A DNA stretch of 64,000 nucleotides from CAUTUX01 sp963542015 (GTDB lineage Bacteria > Bacillota > Clostridia > Christensenellales > CAG-917), in assembly GCA_963542015.1 (NCBI GenBank), contig CAUTUX010000007.1:1-64000 (forward strand), in the 5' to 3' direction. Made by a program: the position numbers and the translations under genes. This document shows, piece by piece, positions 52,004 through 61,782 of this stretch (positions are counted from its first letter, which is position 1; the number at the start of each line of letters is the position of its first letter). The notes under the pieces are model-generated. The model ran no database searches. It was not told the origin of the DNA and saw only the letters and a program-made list of their open reading frames with translations.

Positions 52004-52477
52004 TTAAATTAGTTTTTCTACTTCTTTGTCTATCTTTTCAGGGGTTGTTGCAGGTCCGAATCTCTTTACAATTTTCCCATCTCTTGCTACCAGGAATTTT
52101 GTAAAGTTCCATTTAATCTTACTGCCTCCAAACCCTTTTTGTTGTTCTTTTAAATATGTATACAATGGCTCTTCATTTTTGCCGTTAACTTCAATTTTTG
52201 CAAATTGCTTAAAAGAGATATTGTATTTTGATGTACAGAATGTATGAATCTGCTCTGCTGTTCCTGGAGCTTGTCCTAGAAATTGATTGCAAGGGAAATC
52301 AAGTATTTCAAATCCCTTATCTTTATACTTCTTATACATTGCTTCCAATCCAGCATATTGTGGAGTAAAACCACATCCAGTTGCGGTGTTAACAATTAGA
52401 AGCACTTTATCTTTGTAGTCTGAAAGTGAAACTTCATTATTGTCCATATCTTTTACTTTATAATCATATATATTCAT
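52004..52477 (-). CDS. Glutathione peroxidase-family thiol peroxidase
   Basis: The 157-residue cytoplasmic enzyme reduces peroxides. Bacterial cysteine-type members generally use thioredoxin rather than glutathione. The peroxidatic cysteine is in NTATGCGFTPQY (about residue 35), a second conserved segment is DFPCNQFLGQAPGT, and KWNFTKFLV holds the catalytic Trp/Asn. No selenocysteine codon is present. AGAGG upstream supports the ATG. It is a single gene behind a TTGACA promoter. Confidence 0.93.
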   Translation of the reverse strand: MNIYDYKVKDMDNNEVSLSDYKDKVLLIVNTATGCGFTPQYAGLEAMYKKYKDKGFEILDFPCNQFLGQAPGTAEQIHTFCTSKYNISFKQFAKIEVNGKNEEPLYTYLKEQQKGFGGSKIKWNFTKFLVARDGKIVKRFGPATTPEKIDKEVEKLI

Positions 52478-52498
52478 TTGCTACCTCTGCTAACTTAT

Positions 52499-52528
52499 AT
52501 TTTATTTGTATTTAACTGTTATTGTCAA
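52499..52528 (-). promoter_or_regulatory. Promoter of the peroxidase gene
   Basis: On the minus strand TTGACA (52523-52528), 18 bases and TAAAAT (52499-52504), about 22 bases before the start codon. Confidence 0.6.
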
Positions 52529-52564
52529 ATTTGCTCTGCTGATGCTAAATTTCCCTGTCTTTAA

Positions 52565-52593
52565 TTTACAATATTACTTAATTAAATTAAAAT
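52565..52593 (+). promoter_or_regulatory. Promoter of the acyl-CoA synthetase gene
   Basis: TTTACA (52565-52570), 17 bases, TAAAAT (52588-52593), 27 bases before the ATG. Confidence 0.6.
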
Positions 52594-52620
52594 TAAATGT
52601 ATATTTTCTTTGGAGCTTGA

Positions 52621-54267
52621 ATGAATTTACTTTCAAAATTTTTAAACAAAACTGATTTTGAAAATTATGATGATTTTAAAAAATTATCACTCTCTTTTAA
52701 TGAAGATTTTAATTTTGCATATGATGTCACTGATGAATATGCAAAGATAAGCCCAGACAAAATGGCACTTGTTTGGTGTAATTCTGATGAAGAAGAAAAG
52801 TTTTTCACATTTAAAGAAATGTCAGAACAATCAAATAAACTTGCAAATGCAATGCATAAAATGGGTCTACAACCAGGCGACAGCATTATTACTATGCTAA
52901 ATAGACGCTGGGAATACTGGATTGTATTAAATGCGTGCTGTAAAGTTGGTGTAACTATAATTCCAGCAACCCATCTTCTCACTCCAAAAGATATTGCCTA
53001 TAGATGCAACAGTGCAGGTGCTAAATATTTATTTGCAACAAGTGAACCTGATCTTATTGAGCATATAAACTACGCTCTAGGTAAATGTTCAACAATCAAA
53101 GAATGCTTTTACACTAAAAAAGTTAAAGGCTTTAAGACTATTGAGGATTTAGTAAAAAAACAAAATAAGGATTTAAATCCTGAAATTAAAAGACCTGATT
53201 CACATGGCAACATGTTATGCTATTTTACTTCTGGAACAACTGGAATGCCTAAGATGGTACAGCATAATTACTACTACCCTCTTGGACACATAATAACTGC
53301 AAAATATTGGCAAAAAGTACTTGATGATGGTCTTCACTTTACCATGGCAGAAACAGGATGGGCAAAGTGTAGCTGGGGTAAGATTTTTGGGCAATGGATT
53401 GCTGGCAGTGCAGTATTCGCATATGACTACAATGGAAGATTTACTCCAACAGATATTTTACCGTTATTAAAAAAATATAATATAACCACATTTTGTGCAC
53501 CTCCAACAATTTATAGATTTTTAATAAAAGAGGATTTGTCACAATATGACTTTTCAAGTTTAAAACACTCCTCTACAGCTGGTGAGGCACTTAATCCAGA
53601 AGTATTTAAACAATATTACAGACTTACTGGACAAAAGATATATGAAGGGTTTGGGCAAACGGAAACAACAGTTATTCTTGGAAACTTCGCATTTTCAAAA
53701 ATGAAGCTCGGTTCATTAGGGCTTCCAAGTCCTATTTATGATGTTGAATTACTTGATGATGAAGGAAATATTGTGCCAAATGGAACAGTTGGGGAAATAT
53801 CAATACGAATAAAAAAGAATCAGGTTGGACTTGTTGCGAATTATAAAGATGATCCCGAATTAACTCAAAAAGCTTTAGGCGGTGAATTCTACAGAACTGG
53901 AGATCTTGCATCTACAGATCCAGACGGATACTTCTGGTTTGAAGGTAGGAAAGACGATATTATAAAATCTAGTGGATATCGTATAGGACCATACGAAGTT
54001 GAATCAGCACTTATGGAACACGCATCAGTTTTAGAATGTGCAATAACTGGAGTTCCAGATCCAGTCCGAGGACAAATTGTTAAGGCAACAATTGTACTTC
54101 ATAAGAAATTCCAACCAAGCGAAGAACTTAAAAAAGAATTGCAGAATTATGTAAAGTCTGTAACGGCACCATATAAATATCCAAGAATAATTGAGTTTGT
54201 CGATGAACTTCCAAAAACAACATCTGGGAAAATAAGACATGTCGAAATAAGGAATAGAGATAAATAA
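52621..54267 (+). CDS. AMP-binding acyl-CoA synthetase (acetyl/medium-chain type)
   Basis: This 548-residue ligase activates a carboxylic acid to acyl-AMP and then acyl-CoA. The phosphate-binding loop is YFTSGTTGMPK (about 199-209), the adenylation motif YEGFGQTET, YRTGDLASTDPDGYFWFEGRKDD follows, and PKTTSGKIRH near the end carries the catalytic lysine. GGAG upstream fixes the ATG. Length and motifs fit acetyl- or butyryl-type acyl-CoA synthetases; the substrate is not predictable. It stands alone and converges on the transketolase genes. Confidence 0.9.
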   Translation: MNLLSKFLNKTDFENYDDFKKLSLSFNEDFNFAYDVTDEYAKISPDKMALVWCNSDEEEKFFTFKEMSEQSNKLANAMHKMGLQPGDSIITMLNRRWEYWIVLNACCKVGVTIIPATHLLTPKDIAYRCNSAGAKYLFATSEPDLIEHINYALGKCSTIKECFYTKKVKGFKTIEDLVKKQNKDLNPEIKRPDSHGNMLCYFTSGTTGMPKMVQHNYYYPLGHIITAKYWQKVLDDGLHFTMAETGWAKCSWGKIFGQWIAGSAVFAYDYNGRFTPTDILPLLKKYNITTFCAPPTIYRFLIKEDLSQYDFSSLKHSSTAGEALNPEVFKQYYRLTGQKIYEGFGQTETTVILGNFAFSKMKLGSLGLPSPIYDVELLDDEGNIVPNGTVGEISIRIKKNQVGLVANYKDDPELTQKALGGEFYRTGDLASTDPDGYFWFEGRKDDIIKSSGYRIGPYEVESALMEHASVLECAITGVPDPVRGQIVKATIVLHKKFQPSEELKKELQNYVKSVTAPYKYPRIIEFVDELPKTTSGKIRHVEIRNRDK

Positions 54268-54311
54268 TACCTCTACTCCAAATTCTCTTTATTTACTAAA
54301 TACCTATATTA

Positions 54312-55253
54312 TTATTTCTTTCTAGAAATTGCCTTTTCAGCTTTAGCAACTATATCATCTACTGTTAGGTTAAATACTTGAGACAAATACGCTTGCTTCC
54401 CAACTTCTCCAAATTTATCGATAACGCCAATGCGTTCAATTGCTACAGGATACTGCTCTGCACAGACTTCTGATACCGCACTATTTAAGCCACCAAATAC
54501 ACTATGATTTTCACATGTTACAAGTGCTCCAGTCTTTTTTGCTAGAGCAACAATAGCCTTATCATCTATTGGTTTCCATGTATGTATATTCAGTACCTCA
54601 GCTTTAATACCTTTACTCTTGAGTATTTCTGCAGCTTCTAAAGCTCTTGAAACCATAATACCTGAGGCTATAATTCCGACATCATTTCCTTTTACTAAAG
54701 TACAGGCTTTGCCCAATTTAAAATCAAGACTATCATCATATATCTTCTCAGCTTTCTTTCTAAACATTCTGATATATACAGGTCCATTATGGCTTATAAT
54801 CTCAGGCAAGGCTTTTTTAAGCATTGTAGCGTCTGTTGGTTCAAAAACTACCATTTTAGGTATAGCTCTCATTAATGTCATATCCTCAAAAGTCATGTGT
54901 GTTCCTCCATTAGCTTCAGCCATAATTCCAGGATCGCTTCCTACAATCTTAACTGGCTGTTTTGCATATGCTACAGATATAAATATCTGGTCATAACATC
55001 TTCTTGTTGCAAATGGTGCAAAGCTATATATGAATGGAATCTTACCCATCGCAGCCATACCAGCAGCAACACCAACCATATTAGCTTCTGCAATCCCTAC
55101 ATTTATAAATCTATCAGGGAATTCCTGTTTAAAACATTTCGTTGCATGACAACTCATTAAATCCGCATCCAATACAACAATTCTATTGTCATCTTTTGCA
55201 TATTTTACTAGCTCTTCAGCCATTGTTTGTCTTACTTCTTTTTCGTCTAACAT
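54312..55253 (-). CDS. Transketolase, C-terminal subunit (split enzyme)
   Basis: This 313-residue half carries the pyrimidine-binding and C-terminal domains of transketolase: DADLMSCHATKCF, NVGIAEANMVGVAAGMA, and PFIYSFAPFATRRCYDQI. The frame opens at 55283, but the ATG at 55253 has GGGGAGG eight bases upstream and overlaps the partner stop as TAATG. With the N-terminal subunit it should make one thiamine-diphosphate enzyme of the pentose phosphate pathway; a role in transfer of other ketol groups is possible. Confidence 0.92.
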   Translation of the reverse strand: MLDEKEVRQTMAEELVKYAKDDNRIVVLDADLMSCHATKCFKQEFPDRFINVGIAEANMVGVAAGMAAMGKIPFIYSFAPFATRRCYDQIFISVAYAKQPVKIVGSDPGIMAEANGGTHMTFEDMTLMRAIPKMVVFEPTDATMLKKALPEIISHNGPVYIRMFRKKAEKIYDDSLDFKLGKACTLVKGNDVGIIASGIMVSRALEAAEILKSKGIKAEVLNIHTWKPIDDKAIVALAKKTGALVTCENHSVFGGLNSAVSEVCAEQYPVAIERIGVIDKFGEVGKQAYLSQVFNLTVDDIVAKAEKAISRKK

Positions 55254-56071
55254 TATTTGTTCCTCCCCGTTTCTTTTCTCCACAATTCTTCCGAAATTGG
55301 CATACTATGACAATTGGCTACGCCTTCTGTGAAGGAAGCTCCTTTACCCTTAATTGTTCTTAAAATTATCATTGTAGGCTTTGATTTCTCTTTATTAGCC
55401 TTATCGAGTGCATCTGATATTTCACTCAAATTGTGTCCATCAATATCAATTACATTAAAATTAAATGCTTTCCACTTATCTGCAATCGGCTCAAGACCAT
55501 TAACCTCTTCAACAGGACCGTCCAATTGCATTTTATTGCTATCAAGGAGAACTATAAGGTTGTTAAGCTTCTTGCTTCCTGCAAGCATGGCAGCTTCCCA
55601 AATTTGTCCTTCTTGGCTTTCTCCATCACCAATAAAGCAGTATATTTTAGATGGCAGTTTATCTAATTTTACAGCTATTGCCATTCCAACTGCTGCTGAT
55701 AACCCTTGACCCAAAGATCCAGCAGTCATATCAATTCCAGGTGTTTTATTCATGTCACAGTGAGATGGTAGGTTGGTTCCATTCTGATTTAATGTTGTCA
55801 TCCATTCTTTAGGGAAAAATCCCAAATCACACAATACGGCATACATCGCTGGACCAGCATGTCCCTTTGACATTATTACCCTATCTCTATCTGCCTTTTT
55901 GGGATCCTTAGGATCTATATTCGCTTTGTCATAATAAATACATGTCAAAGCATCCATAACCGACATGGAACCACCTATATGTCCCACCCCAAAGTGCCCT
56001 ATTATTTCAATACAATCATGACGCAGTTTTAATGCCTTCTCTTCCAGAAATTTCAACTTTTGCTTATTCAT
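55253..56071 (-). CDS. Transketolase, N-terminal subunit (split enzyme)
   Basis: This 272-residue half binds the thiamine diphosphate pyrophosphate: HIGGSMSVMDALT, DRVIMSKGHAGPAMYAVL, and the GDGESQEGQIWEAAMLAG motif with its later Asn in LIVLLDSNKMQLDG. The ATG at 56071 follows GGGGAGG; an upstream in-frame ATG at 56089 would include that ribosome site. It is the first gene of a two-gene operon with the C-terminal subunit. Confidence 0.92.
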   Translation of the reverse strand: MNKQKLKFLEEKALKLRHDCIEIIGHFGVGHIGGSMSVMDALTCIYYDKANIDPKDPKKADRDRVIMSKGHAGPAMYAVLCDLGFFPKEWMTTLNQNGTNLPSHCDMNKTPGIDMTAGSLGQGLSAAVGMAIAVKLDKLPSKIYCFIGDGESQEGQIWEAAMLAGSKKLNNLIVLLDSNKMQLDGPVEEVNGLEPIADKWKAFNFNVIDIDGHNLSEISDALDKANKEKSKPTMIILRTIKGKGASFTEGVANCHSMPISEELWRKETGRNK

Positions 56072-56093
56072 ATTTCCTCCCCGAAACATCTTA

Positions 56094-56122
56094 ATTATAC
56101 CCTAACCAATGACCCCATTCAA
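56094..56122 (-). promoter_or_regulatory. Promoter of the split transketolase operon
   Basis: On the minus strand TTGAAT (56117-56122), 17 bases and consensus TATAAT (56094-56099), about 22 bases before the start codon. Confidence 0.7.
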
Positions 56123-56136
56123 TGGCATTTTAAAGC

Positions 56137-56165
56137 AAAAAAAGACAGCCCCGAGAGGCTGTCTT
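56137..56165 (-). terminator. Terminator of the surface-protein operon
   Basis: A 9-bp perfect stem (AAGACAGCC 56142-56150 with GGCTGTCTT 56157-56165) is followed on the minus strand by seven T. It lies about 25 bases past the stop of the large surface gene and just before the transketolase promoter. Confidence 0.88.
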
Positions 56166-56188
56166 AATTACGCTTTAATATTTATTAA

Positions 56189-59100
56189 TTATGTCTCCCA
56201 TTTTGGATATAGCGTACGGTCTTGTCCATCGTACAACCTATAATAAGCATATTCTTCAGGTACACTAATAGGATCATTTGGATCTGAATAGGAACTAGTC
56301 TCACCAAAATAAAATTTGTATTCACTACTACCTTGTTTATAATACCATCCATCAAATTCTTTTCCATTTTTTGGACCTAATTTTGGTTCATCCTCTTGCT
56401 GTAAATAATCACCTATTTTATACTCTAGTACAGCAGGATTAGAACCTATAACCCTGTGTCTTGTATTAGGAATTTCTCCCGTATAACCACTATTAGTCAT
56501 ATTTAAAGTTAATCTTCCTCTTTTTAACTTATGATATGTGACTTTTATATCTTCTGATATGAAGGGTTTTATCGTATACTCAAAATCTTTATCTACCTTT
56601 TTCCCATCTACTTCAATGTCAACGCCACCTGACTCATCAAAGGCATTGTCACCCACAGCATGGAGTCCATAATATGGAGGGCTATAATACTCTTCACTAA
56701 GGTTACTAAGAAATGAAGTATACTTATAATTACTCATTAATTCTCTAATCTTAACCTTGTCTCCTTCAGTGTAATTTCTATCTAGGTTTACGGTACTGTA
56801 ACTTACTATTCTATTAGTACCCACATCACTATCCTCTCCATATACAGATATTTCTTTATGTATAAAACGTGTATAATCGTATGTAGTATACAAATTAACC
56901 AATGAATATTTTGTATTAGATTCAAATTCATATTCGAAAAATTTAGAATTTATCATAGAATCATCGCTAGGTCCATCTGCTTTACTTATAGCTTCCTTAC
57001 GAAAATATTTTGGATAGTAGTTTTCTATCTCATTAGGGTCTGTAGTCCAATATTTAAAGAATGACCAGTTGCTAAATTCAAACTCTCCATCGCTCTTTTT
57101 ATATCTACCGTAGTCTGGAGCATACACTTTTGTATAAGACTGCCCATATTTATATATTTTATACAATATACTCGCTTCACCTGTATTAGCAATTTCATAT
57201 GTCCAGGCATAATTATATTTGAATTTAACAAGTTTGCGATAGACATCATATTTAAATAATAAATTTGTTTCTGAAAACATTAATTCGCCCGTATTATTTT
57301 TAAGCTTTACTTGTTCTTTTCTAAATGGATCTTTTTCATTAATCAAATTAAATGTTGAATCAATTAATGCTGAATTATCAATTACCATGCCATCCTGTCC
57401 GTCAAACGGGATTTTAACAATGGCAATCTTAAATTTATTTGAACCAACAACATAACCTTCACTAATACCATCCGTAAATGTTGACGGATCCTCTTCTGGT
57501 TTGCCTTCGGATGTTTCAAACATTGTCTCAGCATATACCTCTGTTTCTATAGCATTCCATCTCGAATACAATTTTAAACTTTCATCAAAATATAGTTCAT
57601 CATTCAATTTAAATTCTGCAAAATCAAGTACTTTGTTATCATTTGCTTTTAAACTCCACCCTCTAAATGTAGATTTAAAGTGTTGATTTGTAACGGGGTG
57701 TTTACTATTAAGTGTAAAATTTGAAGGTCTCAAACTAGCATCTAATTTTTGACCGAATATTGTTGCAAATGTAGTTGGTAAGGTTGCTGTGCCTTCTGAT
57801 GCTTTTGCATTTATCGGTGTGACTGTTCCTCTCAATCTTGAAAAATAGAACTTTAATACCTTTGTCGTTTTTCCCTTTGCCCTATACTTGAACTCTCCAC
57901 CTTCTTCATTTATATCCCCATCTTTCAGTGTCTTTGTTTTATCAAATTTAAACCCTATAAAATTAACTCCAGCTACTGGATTCCCTGATTTCTTAGTGTA
58001 AGGTGTTAGGTCAATAGCAGTACCTGCCTTAAATTTTCCATTTATAGGACCTTCAATAGACTTTTCACTTTTTTCAGAATGCCCATCTGCTTGTGTTTCT
58101 TCAGCATTTAAATCTTCCGTATATATCTGAGCATTTACTTCAATAAGTCTCTTACTGAAATACATATTAACTTCTTTTGAACTCTTATTCTCCACTTTAA
58201 ATATATACTTGTTGTCTGCGTTCTTTGTAACTCCAACTTTTGTTGTCTCTTCAGAATTAAATTCGTATACTTCGTCATCAATTTCAGTTATTGTATTTCC
58301 AGTTGTCTTTGTATATTCCGTTACATCAATCTCTTCTCCCGCCTTATATTCCTTATCCAATTCTTTAGAACCAGCTTTCTCATAGTTGCCGTTGTTTTCT
58401 TTATAAACATTAACCGTTACCTTCGTCTTTTGTCTGCTGAAGTATACTTTTGCCGTTACACTCTTCTCTGTCACCTTATACTCAAACTTCCCTGCGTTCT
58501 CAGTTAAATTCGCATCTTCAAGAGTTTTTTCCTTATTAAAATCATACTTATCAAATTCAGCTGTGAATGGATTCCCAACTGTCTTTGTGTAGTTGGTGAT
58601 ATCAGCAACATCTTCTAAATTCCACTTTTCCCCTGTTGCCTTTTCAAGTTGGGCTGTATGAACTTCTTCATATTCTCCATCAAGTTTTTCAAATAATAAC
58701 TTTATGTTTACATCTATCTTAGTTATATCTTCACTAACAACTGCTTTTAGAACTAATGTCTCACTATCAAGATACTTTTCATTGAATATAAACTCACCAC
58801 TTTGAACTTTTGTTCCTTTAAATTTGCCTTCTTGAATTTCCCAATGTGAGAAATCTTTTCCGCTTGTTGTCTTATCCAATGCTGGTAGATTAATTTTGTC
58901 TCCAAATTTATATATTTTATTCAACCCTAATCTGGCATAGTCAGCAGTTTCAAGCTCTGCTCCATTTTCACTTTGAAGTGTTAAAGTCTTTTCTTTTCGT
59001 ATGTACTTGAATGTGATTTTGTATTCTTTTGTCTTTGTGATTTCTATTTCATTATCAATAACAGGATTCATACCAATAAATGTGCCCTCTAACTCATACC

Positions 59101-60253
59101 CTACATTTGTCTCATCTTTTGTCTTACTTGGTCTGAATTTTTCTTCATTAAAGTTTTTGTTTAGTAACTCATACTGACTGATATTTATCTTGCTATTCTT
59201 TGATACAAATCTTGTTTCACTTGTTTTAGCTAACTTGAGAAAATCTTCATTATATTTATTTGTATCATACTCAAATTCATATTTAAGAATGAATTTTGCC
59301 TTAACTTTACCTTCTCCAACAAGATACAAATAAACAGAGCCTTGGACATCCTCTATTTCATTCTTCTTATAAATGTCTGTTGGATTGTATTCTTGTTGTA
59401 TTGAATCAGTGTCATATTTATATATTTCCATGTACTTTTCTTGCAAAGATGAAAGATCAAATAGCCCGCCTTTTTTAATAACATCTAATTTCTTTAAAAT
59501 TCTTTTGTTATCATCAATTTCGTATTGTCTAATCTGGTACACTTTATTGGATGACTTATCATTCTTCATATAAAGATGTAATCCATTTGATTTGTTTATG
59601 TCCGCTTTCAACTTGTTAAACTGAGCTCCCTTATATTCCATAATTTCATCTTTATCAAGGAACAACGGCTCATTTTCATTATTCGTTACCAAATCATATT
59701 CTGAAATATCAAACTTATTCTTTAGAATACTATTTCTGCTGTTTATAGCTTTCTTTATAGTGCTGTATTTAGGATTTTCAGCTAAGGTTGCTTTCTTAAT
59801 TGAGAATACTTCTTTGTCATTTTCATCAGTTCCGAACAATATATTCTTCCAATCTACTTTGAACTTAACTTTCTTATTCTTCTTGTGAAGTGTTTCTCTA
59901 TATTTATATTCAAGTTCAATTTCTTTAGTTTCAGAGCTTAGAACGAAATCCCCATCAAGTTTAAACTTCTTCATTGTTCTATTGCTATCTTTAAAGAGCT
60001 CTTTATAACTGATTGCAATCTTCCCATTTTTATCCTTCTTTGTTGCGAACTCGGCTGCAAGATTGCTATCAATATCTGGTGTAAATGTTCTGTTCTTAAA
60101 ATCCAGTTTTCCATATTTTTGCTGTATGACATTAACACCAGATTCACTTCCAAGTGTTCCCGCTACGGTTGCTAATATTAATGCCATAAGTCCTAACAAT
60201 ATTAATGTTATTAGAACTCCTAATTTAAATTTCTTTTTAGGTACTATTGTCAT
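56189..60253 (-). CDS. Giant N-anchored extracellular repeat protein of unknown function
   Basis: From the ATG at 60253 (GGAGG upstream) the product has 1354 residues. A basic start (VPKKKFK) and one membrane helix (about 10-33, GVLITLILLGLMALILATVAG) suggest a signal anchor with everything else outside. An InlB-B/Listeria-Bacteroides-type repeat lies at about 424-507 (ending SHWEI...LKAVV). Three tandem repeats of about 95 residues follow (about 510-606, 609-701, 703-806), each with a YTKxxGN motif and ending in YFS(R/K). Further InlB-like units come after (FRGWSL...LYSRW; C-terminal FDGWYYK...LYPKW). There is no LPXTG motif. It is probably an adhesin or cell-surface scaffold and is coupled to the tail-anchored gene. 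Confidence 0.75.
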   Translation of the reverse strand: MTIVPKKKFKLGVLITLILLGLMALILATVAGTLGSESGVNVIQQKYGKLDFKNRTFTPDIDSNLAAEFATKKDKNGKIAISYKELFKDSNRTMKKFKLDGDFVLSSETKEIELEYKYRETLHKKNKKVKFKVDWKNILFGTDENDKEVFSIKKATLAENPKYSTIKKAINSRNSILKNKFDISEYDLVTNNENEPLFLDKDEIMEYKGAQFNKLKADINKSNGLHLYMKNDKSSNKVYQIRQYEIDDNKRILKKLDVIKKGGLFDLSSLQEKYMEIYKYDTDSIQQEYNPTDIYKKNEIEDVQGSVYLYLVGEGKVKAKFILKYEFEYDTNKYNEDFLKLAKTSETRFVSKNSKINISQYELLNKNFNEEKFRPSKTKDETNVGYELEGTFIGMNPVIDNEIEITKTKEYKITFKYIRKEKTLTLQSENGAELETADYARLGLNKIYKFGDKINLPALDKTTSGKDFSHWEIQEGKFKGTKVQSGEFIFNEKYLDSETLVLKAVVSEDITKIDVNIKLLFEKLDGEYEEVHTAQLEKATGEKWNLEDVADITNYTKTVGNPFTAEFDKYDFNKEKTLEDANLTENAGKFEYKVTEKSVTAKVYFSRQKTKVTVNVYKENNGNYEKAGSKELDKEYKAGEEIDVTEYTKTTGNTITEIDDEVYEFNSEETTKVGVTKNADNKYIFKVENKSSKEVNMYFSKRLIEVNAQIYTEDLNAEETQADGHSEKSEKSIEGPINGKFKAGTAIDLTPYTKKSGNPVAGVNFIGFKFDKTKTLKDGDINEEGGEFKYRAKGKTTKVLKFYFSRLRGTVTPINAKASEGTATLPTTFATIFGQKLDASLRPSNFTLNSKHPVTNQHFKSTFRGWSLKANDNKVLDFAEFKLNDELYFDESLKLYSRWNAIETEVYAETMFETSEGKPEEDPSTFTDGISEGYVVGSNKFKIAIVKIPFDGQDGMVIDNSALIDSTFNLINEKDPFRKEQVKLKNNTGELMFSETNLLFKYDVYRKLVKFKYNYAWTYEIANTGEASILYKIYKYGQSYTKVYAPDYGRYKKSDGEFEFSNWSFFKYWTTDPNEIENYYPKYFRKEAISKADGPSDDSMINSKFFEYEFESNTKYSLVNLYTTYDYTRFIHKEISVYGEDSDVGTNRIVSYSTVNLDRNYTEGDKVKIRELMSNYKYTSFLSNLSEEYYSPPYYGLHAVGDNAFDESGGVDIEVDGKKVDKDFEYTIKPFISEDIKVTYHKLKRGRLTLNMTNSGYTGEIPNTRHRVIGSNPAVLEYKIGDYLQQEDEPKLGPKNGKEFDGWYYKQGSSEYKFYFGETSSYSDPNDPISVPEEYAYYRLYDGQDRTLYPKWET

Positions 60254-60263
60254 TTTGATCCTC

Positions 60264-61709
60264 CTATATTGCTGCAAGCAAAATTAAAAAGAATGCCAAC
60301 CCAACTCCAACCATGAGCAGTACATATAAAGTTACAAGCAGGGCTGAATATTCAGTTGCATTTGCCATCAACCTTAATTTTTCTATAAGGTCTAATTTAT
60401 GTTGTTCATATTCCAATAATGCTAATTCTTTACCCTGTTCATTAAAATCTTCATTTGCAACTATTATGTCTCTTGACTCACTGTCTTCATTAATTTCATT
60501 CAAATCGGCGAATTCTTGTTCTGGTATATTGTCTGCAAATTCTCCTTGTGTATTGTTGTCAGTGAATGAATAATTGTTTGTTATATAGTTATTTATAGTC
60601 TGTTGGTCAAGACCTTCGTATGAGCTTCTGTCATCGAATTTGTTGTATAGCTTATTATCAAGCTCGGCTCCTGTTCGTACTTCCAATACGGAAAATCTTT
60701 TTGTTATATCTTCCAACTGAGCCTTTGTTTCTTCAAGTTCTTTTTCTTTTTCTTTCAGCTTTGATTCCGCTACTAATCTATCATCACCGCCAAGCTGCTC
60801 AAGTTCTTTCTTAAGCTCTTGAATATCTCCCCCCATTTGTTCATATTGCAACAACAGTGTTGAATACTTTTCTTCATCTGGGTTAATTGGTATGGACATT
60901 TCATACACCATTTGATTTTCTGGTTCCTTATAGTCTTCCCATACTCTTTCAAGTATGTATTCTATGGTTTCCTTTTTGTTCATGGTGATTATATTCTTTA
61001 TCTTATTCTCTACTGCTATCTTCCGTACTTCAGAAATTTTTGCTGTAAGAAGTTCGTCCTTTAGCGGTTCAGTTAGTAAACCTTTGTTTTTCAGCTTCTG
61101 CATTACATAGTCTCTTAATGTATCTCCGCTGAATTTTTCTGGTATTGTTATTCCATACTTGTTCGCAAGTATATTCAAGTTTTCTTGAGTTGCACTGTTA
61201 TGAACTATTGCTCTGAACTTATCTTTAGGTACTCCTTCAAATTCATCTTCAGCTTCATAGAACACATCTCTGAATGCTATATTAATCATACTTCCTGTTA
61301 GCTGTGTTCCTTCGTCTATTTTTGGTTGATCTTCAAGATAGGTTACGAACATCTTTAAAGTGTCCATAGAGTTCATCTTCATCTGTATTAATATTTTCAG
61401 ATACAGTTTCCTAACATAATCCATTTGGATATCTTCTCTATCGTGTACCTCATCAAGAAGCATTTCCAATTGGAATTCGGTAAAGATATTAAACCAAAGA
61501 AGTCTATAGTTCTTTCTGCTATCCAATGTTAGGCATTCCTTTCTTGTTTTGACGACATATGCTCTTAGAGCATTCTTCATGATGTCCATCTTTATCTTCT
61601 TTGGAAACACTATTCTATTGTTGATAAAGAAGTCCGCAACCAATACTGGCTCGACCTGAAGCATTTTCTCTAAAAACGCACCTGTTGTCATTGTGCTTTT
61701 TGTTGCCAT
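60264..61709 (-). CDS. Tail-anchored membrane protein with a coiled coil, partner of the surface protein
   Basis: I do not recognise the family. From the ATG at 61709 (GGAGG five bases upstream) it has 481 residues. Residues 1-150 are helical and basic. At about 219-256 there is a SAP/Rho-N-like helix pair (LLTAKISEVRKIAVENK, then NIITMNKKETIEYIL). A coiled coil covers about 291-340 (LKKELEQL...KEKEKELEETKAQLED). An Asn/Asp/Glu-rich linker leads to one C-terminal membrane helix (about 455-480) with almost nothing beyond, so the bulk is cytoplasmic. The stop lies ten bases before the next ATG, and its TAG forms part of TAGGAGG, so the two genes are one operon. Confidence 0.7.
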   Translation of the reverse strand: MATKSTMTTGAFLEKMLQVEPVLVADFFINNRIVFPKKIKMDIMKNALRAYVVKTRKECLTLDSRKNYRLLWFNIFTEFQLEMLLDEVHDREDIQMDYVRKLYLKILIQMKMNSMDTLKMFVTYLEDQPKIDEGTQLTGSMINIAFRDVFYEAEDEFEGVPKDKFRAIVHNSATQENLNILANKYGITIPEKFSGDTLRDYVMQKLKNKGLLTEPLKDELLTAKISEVRKIAVENKIKNIITMNKKETIEYILERVWEDYKEPENQMVYEMSIPINPDEEKYSTLLLQYEQMGGDIQELKKELEQLGGDDRLVAESKLKEKEKELEETKAQLEDITKRFSVLEVRTGAELDNKLYNKFDDRSSYEGLDQQTINNYITNNYSFTDNNTQGEFADNIPEQEFADLNEINEDSESRDIIVANEDFNEQGKELALLEYEQHKLDLIEKLRLMANATEYSALLVTLYVLLMVGVGLAFFLILLAAI

Positions 61710-61782
61710 TATTTCCTCCATATATGTTTATAAATCGGTACCTGCTTAGAAATACCTCAAGATAATTATTGCATGAGAACTA

